This document shows positions 6,769-13,387 of a stretch of 13,850 nucleotides of DNA, in pieces. The notes beneath the pieces were generated by a model. It searched no databases and was not told the DNA's origin. It saw only the letters and a program-made list of their open reading frames with translations. The position numbers were made by a program, and so were the translations under genes. How positions within the stretch are numbered: position 1 is the first letter of the stretch; every line of letters begins with the position of its first letter. Source of the stretch: Rhodospirillales bacterium (GTDB taxonomy: Bacteria > Pseudomonadota > Alphaproteobacteria > Rhodospirillales > JAPHTL01); assembly GCA_026193355.1 (NCBI GenBank), contig JAPHTL010000218.1, positions 1 through 13,850 on the forward strand. Reading direction: 5' to 3'.

Positions 6769-9700
6769 ATGAACCTGATCCGTACCGCCATCGAAAGGCC
6801 GATCGCCGTTGTCGCCGCGGTTCTGATGATCCTTTTGTTCGGCCTTGTCGCCTTGCAGGTCATCCCCATCCAGCTTATCCCCGATGTTCGCAAGCCCGTC
6901 ATCACGGTGACGACGATGTGGCCCGGCGCGGCCCCGGCCGAGGTCGAGCGCGAGATCGTCAACCCCCAGGAAGATGTCCTGCGCGGGTTGGAGGGGCTCG
7001 AACTGATGGAAAGCGAGTCCGAAGACGGTCGGGCGACGATCACCCTGGAATTCGCGGCCAGTCAGGACATGGACAAGGCGTTGCTGCTTGTCGCCAATCG
7101 CCTTGATCGGGTGAGCGGTTATCCAGAAGAGGCCGACGAACCGACCCTCGATACGGCCGGCAGCGAAGACAATCCCATTGCATGGTTCATCATCACCCGG
7201 ACCGCGGGGAATGAACGACCAATCCATACCTACGGCGACTTCGTCGAGGATGTCGTACGCGATCGGGTGGAACGGGTGAAGGGGGTGTCGCGCGTCAACG
7301 TTTTCGGCGGCAGCGAGCGCGAGATGGTGGTCACCGTCAACCCCACGCAGATGAGCCGCTTCGGATTGACCGTTCCCGCGGTGGTCGAGGCGTTGCGCGC
7401 CGCCAACGTGTCGCTTAGCGCCGGCGATGTGGCGGAAGGCAAACGCCGCTATGTGGTGCGGACCGAAGGCGCGTTGACCACGCCGGAACAGGTTGCCGCC
7501 GTGGTTCTGCGTTCGGTCGAGGATCCGCTGACCGGGCGTATCGCTCGGGCGACTGTTGGCGACATTGCAACCGTGCATTTCGATTACAAGGAAGCCGAGG
7601 CCATCATCCGGCGACAGGGAATGCCTGCGATCGCCTTCAACGCGGTTCGCGATCAGGGCGCCAATGTCATTGAAACAATGGAAGGAATCCGCGAGGCAAT
7701 CGCCGAACTGAACACCCGGCAGCTTGGCCCGGTCAAGCTGGAGGTTACGCAGGTTTACGACGAAACGGTCTACATCGATTCGGCCATAGAACTGGTGCGG
7801 CAGAACATATGGGTAGGCGGTTTCCTCGCCGCTGCCATCCTGCTTCTTTTCCTGCGTTCGGGGCGGGCCACCCTCATCGTTTCGCTGGCTATCCCGGTTT
7901 CCGTTATCGGTTCGTTCGTCGCCATGGCGGCGATGGGGCGGTCAATCAATGTCATATCGCTGGCCGGGATCGCCTTTGCCGTCGGTATGGTCGTCGATGC
8001 GGCGATTGTGGTTCTGGAAAACATCTACCGTTTGCGGCAGGAGGGGAAAAAGCGCAGTGAGGCGGCCTATACCGGGGCCTCGCAGGTATGGGGCGCGGTC
8101 CTCGTTTCATCCCTGACCACGGTCATGGTGTTCCTGCCGCTTCTGGTTATGGATCTGGAGGTCGGGCAGCTTTTCCGTGATATCGCCGTGGCCATTTCGG
8201 TGGCTGTTCTGCTGTCGCTTCTGGTCGCCGTGACCGTAATTCCGGCGTTGTCCAATCGGCTGCTCAAGGAGCAGTACACCGACAGCGCATCCCATGTCCG
8301 TGTGCCGGTTGTTGACGGGTTCGCTTCGGCCTTCGTGAAAATCGTCCTGAGACAGACCGAAGGGGTAATCGCCAGTCGTACCCGTGCAATCGCCGTTGTC
8401 GGCGCGATATGCGGGGTGGCCAGCCTTGCCACCTGGTTGTTCCTGCCGAAGCTGGAATACCTGCCGGAGGGCAATCGCAACCTGGTGCTTGGCGTCGTGA
8501 TGCCGCCGCCCGGCTACAATCTGGAGACGACAACGGGAATCGCCCACGAGGTGGAGGACGCCGTGCGTCACCTCTGGGTGGATGAAACCGGCGCAGAGGC
8601 GGAACCAGGCGGGCCGCCCAAGATCAAGAATTTTTTCTTCGTGGCAAGGCGCGGCATGACCTTCGTCGGCGCCGCGGCTGAGGAGCCGGAGCGGGCGGCG
8701 GAACTGATCCCCATCCTGCGCGAGCCGGTTTTCAAGGAACCGGGAACCTTTGGTTTCATCACCCAACCCTCGCTTTTCGGGCGCAGCATTGGCAGCGGCC
8801 GCTCGATTGATGTCAACGTTTCCGGGCCGGAACTGGAAAGCGTTCTCGATGTCGCGCTTGTCGCTAGCGGCAAGATCGTCGGCATACTGCCCATGGAGAA
8901 GGGCAACCAGTTCCGCCCGAAGCCGGGTCTGGAGCTTGGCGCGCCGGAGGTCCGCGTCCTGCCAGACCCGATGCGTCTGGCTGACGGCGGCGTCAGTGCG
9001 CGTGAGCTGGGGATGACGGTCGATGCCTTCAACGATGGTCTGCGCGTGGCGGAGGTCACGGTGGGCGGAAAGCGCATCGATCTGACGCTCAAGGGCAAGC
9101 AGGAAAAGGTGGAGAACACGCAGGATGTCAACAACCTGCCGGTCGTCACGCAATCGGGACAGATCCTTCCTGTAAGTTCGCTGGCGCGCGTCGCCGTGAC
9201 GTCTGGTCCGACGCAGATCAGGCACATCGAACGCGAACGGACGGTGACGCTTGAGGTCAGGCCTCGGCCTGGTCTGCCGCTTGAAGCGGCGATGGAGATG
9301 CTTGATAAGGATGTGATCGCGCCCTTGCGTGAAGCCGGATTGCCCCCCGGGGTCAGCGTCAGGATGTCGGGAACGGCGGACAAGCTGACGGAAACCTGGG
9401 ACGCCATGATCATCGAACTGGGGCTGGCGGTAATCATCGTCTATCTGGTGATGGCGGTCCTGTTTGAAAGCTTCGTCTATCCGCTGGTCATCCTGTTTTC
9501 GGTCCCGCTGGCGACGGCCGGAGGTGTGGTCGGGTTGGCTATCCTCAATATATTTACCTTCCATCCGCTTGATATGCTGACCTTGCTGGGGTTCGTCATT
9601 CTGATCGGCATTGTGGTCAATAACGCCATCCTGCTGGTTCATCAGACTCTTTATCACCAGCGGCAGGACGGCATGTCGGCTGCAGACGCCATCATGGCTT

Positions 9701-9921
9701 CAACGCGAAACAGGATTCGTCCGATTTTCATGTCCACGCTGACAAGTGTGTTTGGAATGCTGCCCCTTATCGTATTTCCAGGCGCCGGGTCGGAGCTTTA
9801 TCGCGGTCTTGGTTCCGTGGTGGTCGGTGGGTTGACCCTGTCGGCGATTCTCACCCTTGCAATCATCCCCCCCCTGCTGGCGCTGGTTTCAAGCGCCATG
9901 GGAGACGGCAAAACGACATGA
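6769..9921 (+). CDS. RND family efflux permease (AcrB-like superfamily)
   Basis: A 1050-residue inner-membrane, proton-driven exporter with the RND duplicated layout: TM1 near 12-32, a large periplasmic loop to about 340, TM2-6 in about 345-495, TM7 near 540-560, a second loop to about 878, and TM8-12 in about 880-1040. The N-terminus RTAIERPIAVV and the segment GMVVDAAIVVLENI are typical of RND pumps. In the TM4 relay only one acidic residue, Asp410, is present, where AcrB has Asp-Asp. TM10 has VVNNAILLV (Asn951-Asn952) where AcrB carries its relay lysine. This is seen in other RND branches such as CusA-like or HAE-type proteins, so it does not imply a dead pump. AAAGGG at 6755-6760 precedes the ATG by 8 nt. 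No outer-membrane factor gene lies in the window, so a TolC-like protein must be encoded elsewhere. Confidence 0.95.
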   Translation: MNLIRTAIERPIAVVAAVLMILLFGLVALQVIPIQLIPDVRKPVITVTTMWPGAAPAEVEREIVNPQEDVLRGLEGLELMESESEDGRATITLEFAASQDMDKALLLVANRLDRVSGYPEEADEPTLDTAGSEDNPIAWFIITRTAGNERPIHTYGDFVEDVVRDRVERVKGVSRVNVFGGSEREMVVTVNPTQMSRFGLTVPAVVEALRAANVSLSAGDVAEGKRRYVVRTEGALTTPEQVAAVVLRSVEDPLTGRIARATVGDIATVHFDYKEAEAIIRRQGMPAIAFNAVRDQGANVIETMEGIREAIAELNTRQLGPVKLEVTQVYDETVYIDSAIELVRQNIWVGGFLAAAILLLFLRSGRATLIVSLAIPVSVIGSFVAMAAMGRSINVISLAGIAFAVGMVVDAAIVVLENIYRLRQEGKKRSEAAYTGASQVWGAVLVSSLTTVMVFLPLLVMDLEVGQLFRDIAVAISVAVLLSLLVAVTVIPALSNRLLKEQYTDSASHVRVPVVDGFASAFVKIVLRQTEGVIASRTRAIAVVGAICGVASLATWLFLPKLEYLPEGNRNLVLGVVMPPPGYNLETTTGIAHEVEDAVRHLWVDETGAEAEPGGPPKIKNFFFVARRGMTFVGAAAEEPERAAELIPILREPVFKEPGTFGFITQPSLFGRSIGSGRSIDVNVSGPELESVLDVALVASGKIVGILPMEKGNQFRPKPGLELGAPEVRVLPDPMRLADGGVSARELGMTVDAFNDGLRVAEVTVGGKRIDLTLKGKQEKVENTQDVNNLPVVTQSGQILPVSSLARVAVTSGPTQIRHIERERTVTLEVRPRPGLPLEAAMEMLDKDVIAPLREAGLPPGVSVRMSGTADKLTETWDAMIIELGLAVIIVYLVMAVLFESFVYPLVILFSVPLATAGGVVGLAILNIFTFHPLDMLTLLGFVILIGIVVNNAILLVHQTLYHQRQDGMSAADAIMASTRNRIRPIFMSTLTSVFGMLPLIVFPGAGSELYRGLGSVVVGGLTLSAILTLAIIPPLLALVSSAMGDGKTT

Positions 9922-10026
9922 TGAATTGCCCGATTTGCCATTAAAGCACACAAAAAAAATGCTGGTGATAGCCGTTGTCCCAGTTGGAATAGTCACTTTG
10001 CGCTGGTGGGTTTGTGTGTCGACCGG

Positions 10027-10062
10027 TATATTAGAACATTAAACAACGCGAATATTCAGAAC
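10027..10062 (+). promoter_or_regulatory. AT-rich repeat cluster upstream of the ArsR-type gene: candidate -10 and operator
   Basis: In the 227-bp gap between the permease and the regulator, TATATT (10027-10032) resembles a -10 box, though I see no good -35. Just downstream, ATTA-N8-GAAT (10038-10053) is one base from a perfect ATTC-N8-GAAT inverted repeat, the form I recall for the SqrR operator. It overlaps the perfect palindrome GAATATTC (10050-10057). ATATTAGAAC (10028) and ATATTCAGAAC (10052) also form an imperfect direct repeat 24 nt apart. Placement over a promoter-like element suggests autoregulation. The rest of the gap shows nothing I can name apart from the tiny reading frames listed under findings. 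Confidence 0.4.
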
Positions 10063-10148
10063 CGGATGGGGCAGGGGAAAAGTCAAGGTTTTGGGGGATT
10101 CTCCTTCATGTTTCCATGTGACCGCCGGGTTACCGTTGGGGTTTTGGA

Positions 10149-10505
10149 ATGTCGAATACATTGATCAATGTTGATCTTGAACGCATCCACAACAATGCGC
10201 AGCGGGCGAGTCGCCTGCTCAAGGCGATGAGCAACCAGCACAGGTTGCTGATCCTTTGCCAGCTTGTTCCGGGGGAAAAATCCGTCGGTGAGCTGGAAGA
10301 GATAATCGGACTTAGTCAGTCGGCCCTTTCCCAGCACCTTGCCCGGTTGCGGCGGGATGAGCTGGTGGCGACACGCCGGGAAGCACAAACGATCTACTAT
10401 TCGCTTTCAGGAGAGGAGGCCTGCGCCGTTATCGAGACGCTCTATACCCTCTATTGCGAACAGGATGCCCGCTTGCAGGACCAGCGCCGCGTCGCTACCG
10501 CCTGA
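10149..10505 (+). CDS. ArsR/SmtB-fold repressor, BigR/SqrR/HlyU-like dithiol sensor
   Basis: A 118-residue winged-helix regulator. The recognition region is at about 44-75 (SVGELEEIIGLSQSALSQHL, then ARLRRDELVATRR), with the wing at about 75-87. The arsenic/metal site motif ELCVCD of classical ArsR is absent. Instead Cys37 (LILCQLVPGE) and Cys103 (LYCEQ) are 66 residues apart, the same spacing as the cysteine pairs of BigR and HlyU. In those proteins the pair forms a disulfide or polysulfide bond and releases DNA. A third cysteine is at 92. Sensing of reactive sulfur or oxidants is therefore likely but inferred. The Shine-Dalgarno is weak (GGGG at 10138-10141). Its position just downstream of the RND pair and in the same direction suggests that it controls the pump, itself, or both. 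Confidence is high for the family and moderate for the dithiol subgroup. Confidence 0.88.
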   Translation: MSNTLINVDLERIHNNAQRASRLLKAMSNQHRLLILCQLVPGEKSVGELEEIIGLSQSALSQHLARLRRDELVATRREAQTIYYSLSGEEACAVIETLYTLYCEQDARLQDQRRVATA

Positions 10506-10529
10506 CGGCTTTGCCGAGGAACGGCAGGC

Positions 10530-11078
10530 TCAGTTTGTCTGACGGGAGTCCTCATCGAGGTGTTTGGGGCGGATGAACGCCTTCAAGGCGCATTGCCCCT
10601 CGCTGATTGCCGACCATTTTTGAATATTGGCCTCGAATACCGCCAGGGCGCCGGTCGGGAACTTGTGCGCCAGCCTTTTTGCGGACGCGTCCTTTCCGTT
10701 TCCCCTGGCTGGTGATGCGAGGTCCATGGCAAGCGTTTCCATGCCGGGGTTGTGGCCGATCAGCAGGATCGACCGGTAACGGTCATCGGCGCGGTGAATT
10801 GCTCCGAACAGGGCCCGTGCGGACGCCAAATACAGATCGTCCACCAAATGGACCGGCGGATTTTCCGCCAACTGGTCGAGAATGATGTCCATGGTTTCCC
10901 TGGTGCGGCGCGCTGATGAACAGAAAATGACGGCAGGGTGATGCCCGGCGCGCGCCATATAGGCTCCCATCGCCCTCGCAGCTTCCCGCCCCCTTTCATT
11001 CAGGGGGCGATCGAAATCGTCAAGGGCGGGGTTATCCCAGCCCGATTTGGCGTGGCGCATAAGGAAGAGGCGTTTCAT
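10530..11078 (-). CDS. SixA-type phosphohistidine phosphatase (histidine phosphatase superfamily)
   Basis: A 182-residue cytosolic protein of the histidine phosphatase superfamily. The LMRHAKSGW motif at residues 6-14 places the catalytic phospho-accepting histidine at His9, next to Arg8. SSARRTRET at 54-62 supplies the conserved arginine, and LLIGHNP at 106-111 supplies the second histidine, His109. The short length and RHAKS form match SixA, which removes phosphate from phosphohistidine in histidine-containing phosphotransfer proteins. The true substrate here is unknown. The reading frame is open upstream to 11282, but MKRLFLMRHA at 11078 is the natural family start; the extension would overlap ppk and has no family-like sequence. 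It is convergent with the ArsR-type gene and divergent from ppk. Confidence 0.88.
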   Translation of the reverse strand: MKRLFLMRHAKSGWDNPALDDFDRPLNERGREAARAMGAYMARAGHHPAVIFCSSARRTRETMDIILDQLAENPPVHLVDDLYLASARALFGAIHRADDRYRSILLIGHNPGMETLAMDLASPARGNGKDASAKRLAHKFPTGALAVFEANIQKWSAISEGQCALKAFIRPKHLDEDSRQTN

Positions 11079-11157
11079 TCGATGCGGTCCGCTGGTTCTG
11101 GCGCGAGGCCTGTATCGGGTGTGTGGCTTCACTTTGGCGTTTTTTCGCACGCCGTCA

Positions 11158-11186
11158 ATGACATGCAGGCGCGTTCGGATTAGAAT
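11158..11186 (+). promoter_or_regulatory. Putative sigma70 promoter of ppk-ppx
   Basis: ATGACA (11158-11163, one mismatch to TTGACA) and TAGAAT (11181-11186, one mismatch to TATAAT) are spaced by 17 nt. Transcription would begin near 11193, about 26 nt before the ppk ATG. The -35 overlaps an odd palindrome, GTCA-A-TGAC, at 11154-11162. This is the strongest promoter-like pair in the window, by sequence match only. Confidence 0.55.
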
Positions 11187-11204
11187 TTTCTCATGAAACA
11201 GACA

Positions 11205-11218
11205 TATCGGCACCGATA
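11205..11218 (+). repeat. Perfect inverted repeat abutting the ppk start codon
   Basis: TATCGG-CA-CCGATA is a 6-bp inverted repeat with a 2-nt centre whose last base is adjacent to the ATG at 11219. In RNA it could fold as a 5-bp stem with a GCAC loop. It occupies the stretch where a Shine-Dalgarno would normally lie, and no such site is present. It could be an operator, a small translational hairpin, or chance. Confidence 0.45.
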
Positions 11219-13384
11219 ATGACGCAAGACACGGCAACCGTTCGCGTGGATGAAGCTCCCACCCCTCCCGAATCGACAGCACCGGAGCGGTTTTTCAACC
11301 GGGAACTCTCATGGCTGGCCTTCAATACGCGGGTTCTGGAAGAGGCCTCAAATTCCCGACACCCCTTGCTGGAGCGTCTGCGGTTTCTCTCGATTTCGGC
11401 CGCCAACCTTGATGAGTTCTATATGGTCCGGGTAGCTGGTCTGAAGGGGCAGGTGCGCGCCGGAATCAACACGCAAAGTCCCGATGGCCTGACCCCGGCA
11501 CAGCAGTTGGCGGCAATTCGCGAGACCGCCGATGTCCTGATGCAGGAACAGCAGAATTGCTGGCTGGTTCTGCGCAAGGAGCTTCGCGCCACCGGCATTG
11601 CGGTTATTGATCCGTGCGAACTTTCGAAAAAGGACCATGCGTGGCTGGAAAACCGCTTTTTCGAGCAGGTTTTTCCCGTGCTCACGCCTCTGGCCATTGA
11701 TCCGGCGCACCCCTTTCCGTTCATTCCCAATCTTGGTTTCGCGATTCTCCTCGACCTTCTCTACGAAGGGGAGGATCGGACCACCCAGGCGCTTATTCCC
11801 ATTCCGCACCTGCTGGAACGCTTCATTCGCCTGCCTGACGACAGCAGCGGGATCCGTTTTATCTCTCTCGAGGATGTCATCAGCCTGTTCCTCGACAGCC
11901 TTTTCCCCAACTGCACGGCGACGGCGCAGGGTCAGTTCAGGGTGATCCGCGATTCCGAGATGGAAATCGACGAGGAAGCCGAGGATCTGGTCGTCACCTT
12001 TGAATCGGCGCTCAAACGCCGTAAACGCGGCAATGTCGTCATGATGGCGCTCAACAGGGGAATTCCCGCAAGCCTGCGTGATCCCGTTCTTGACGAATTG
12101 GGCGGGTCCGAAGACGACGTTTCTTATCACGACGGCCTCCTCGGGCTGGCCGATACCCGGAAACTGATCGTTGATGATCGGCCCGAGCTTCAGTTCGTGC
12201 CTTTCAACGCCCGTTTCCCCGAACGGGTCCGCGAACATGGCGGCGATGTTTTTGCCGCTGTCCGCGAGAAGGACATGATTGTCCATCATCCATACGAAAG
12301 CTTTGACGTCGTCGTTCAGTTCGTGCGGCAAGCCGCCCATGACCCAAACGTGGTGGCGATCAAGCAGACCCTCTATCGCACCAGTAACGATTCCCCCATC
12401 GTCGGCGCCCTGATCGAGGCTGCGGAATTCGGCAAGTCGGTGACCGCGATGGTCGAGATCAAGGCCCGTTTCGACGAAGAAGCGAATATTCGCTGGGCGC
12501 GTGATCTGGAGCGCGCGGGTGTGCAGGTGGTTTATGGTTTTTTGGACAAGAAGACCCACGCCAAGATCAACATGGTGGTTCGTCGCGAAGGCAGCCACCT
12601 GCGAACCTACGTGCATTACGGCACCGGGAACTACCATCCTGTCACCGCGAAGGTTTATACGGACCTGTCCTTTTTTAGCTGTGATCCGGCCCTGTGCCGG
12701 GACGCCGCCCGCGTTTTCAATTTCATGACCGGATACGCGACGCCGGAAACGCTTGAAAAGCTGGCGATTGCGCCGCTTAACCTGCGTGAAACCCTGATGG
12801 AAAACATCAATGCGGAGATCGCCAATGCGAAGGCCGGGCGAAAGGCCGCCATCTGGGCCAAGATGAATTCGCTGGTCGATGGCGACATCATCGACGCGCT
12901 CTATCGGGCCTCGCAGGCCGGGGTGGAAATCGACCTCGTCATTCGCGGTATCTGTTGCCTGCGGCCTGGGGTCGCCGGCCTGTCCGACAACATCCGCGTC
13001 AAAAGCATTGTCGGGCGCTATCTGGAGCATTCACGGATTGTCTGTTTCGGCAACGGGGATGATCTGCCGTCGCGGCAGGCGAAGATATTCATCTCGTCGG
13101 CGGACTGGATGCCCCGCAACCTGACTGGCCGCGTTGAAACCCTGATTCCGATCGAAAACCTGACCGTCCATCAGCAGGTCATGGACCAGATCATGGTCGC
13201 AAACCTGAAGGATCGTGCGCAAAGCTGGCTGCTTCACAAGGACGGGCGTTACAAGCGTGTGCTGTTCGAGGAAGATGACTTCTGCGCCCACACGTATTTC
13301 ATGACCAACCCAAGTCTTTCGGGGCGCGGTAGCGCGCTGCGCGATTGGGAGACCCCGCGTCTGGTCCTTGATGAAGACGACTGA
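11219..13384 (+). CDS. ppk: Polyphosphate kinase 1
   Basis: Reversibly polymerises the gamma phosphate of ATP into inorganic polyphosphate. The 721-residue protein has the PPK1 order: an N-terminal domain starting FFNRELSWLAFNTRVL at 25-40 with AANLDEFYMVRVAG at 61-74, a middle domain, and two phospholipase-D-like C-terminal domains. The autophosphorylated histidine is His448 in KKTHAKINMVV, followed by YVHYGTGNYHP. The second conserved histidine is His604 in YLEHSRIVCFGNG. IKQTLYRTS and VEIKARFDEEANI are also conserved PPK1 segments. The ATG at 11219 lacks a Shine-Dalgarno and follows an inverted repeat directly. The next start, ppx, is 3 nt beyond the stop, so the two form an operon. The first 24 residues are poorly conserved, so the start is less sure than the identity. 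Confidence 0.98.
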   Translation: MTQDTATVRVDEAPTPPESTAPERFFNRELSWLAFNTRVLEEASNSRHPLLERLRFLSISAANLDEFYMVRVAGLKGQVRAGINTQSPDGLTPAQQLAAIRETADVLMQEQQNCWLVLRKELRATGIAVIDPCELSKKDHAWLENRFFEQVFPVLTPLAIDPAHPFPFIPNLGFAILLDLLYEGEDRTTQALIPIPHLLERFIRLPDDSSGIRFISLEDVISLFLDSLFPNCTATAQGQFRVIRDSEMEIDEEAEDLVVTFESALKRRKRGNVVMMALNRGIPASLRDPVLDELGGSEDDVSYHDGLLGLADTRKLIVDDRPELQFVPFNARFPERVREHGGDVFAAVREKDMIVHHPYESFDVVVQFVRQAAHDPNVVAIKQTLYRTSNDSPIVGALIEAAEFGKSVTAMVEIKARFDEEANIRWARDLERAGVQVVYGFLDKKTHAKINMVVRREGSHLRTYVHYGTGNYHPVTAKVYTDLSFFSCDPALCRDAARVFNFMTGYATPETLEKLAIAPLNLRETLMENINAEIANAKAGRKAAIWAKMNSLVDGDIIDALYRASQAGVEIDLVIRGICCLRPGVAGLSDNIRVKSIVGRYLEHSRIVCFGNGDDLPSRQAKIFISSADWMPRNLTGRVETLIPIENLTVHQQVMDQIMVANLKDRAQSWLLHKDGRYKRVLFEEDDFCAHTYFMTNPSLSGRGSALRDWETPRLVLDEDD

Positions 13385-13387
13385 TCC

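Noticed and set aside
6097..9657. Long open frames on the minus strand opposite the RND adaptor and permease (6097-7578 and 8107-9657)
   Set aside because: They are mirror frames of GC-rich coding sequence. Their translations are rich in His, Arg, Asp and Gln with no domain order, and the plus strand encodes unmistakable RND proteins.
10149..10505. Arsenic-resistance repressor
   Set aside because: The ELCVCD site is absent and there is no arsenate reductase, arsenite pump or methyltransferase nearby; the cysteine spacing fits the dithiol subgroup better.
10500..10529. Terminator between the ArsR-type gene and the SixA-type gene
   Set aside because: Small GC-rich pairings exist (GCCTG/CAGGC, TGCCG/CGGCA), but they compete with each other and no T-run follows on either strand.
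11079..11282. Upstream extension of the SixA-type gene to 11282
   Set aside because: The extra 68 residues show no family sequence and would overlap the start of ppk. MKRLFLMRHA at 11078 is the normal family beginning.
11348..13030. 560-codon open frame on the minus strand opposite ppk
   Set aside because: It is a shadow of ppk caused by codon bias; it has no family motifs and lies wholly inside a clear PPK1 gene.
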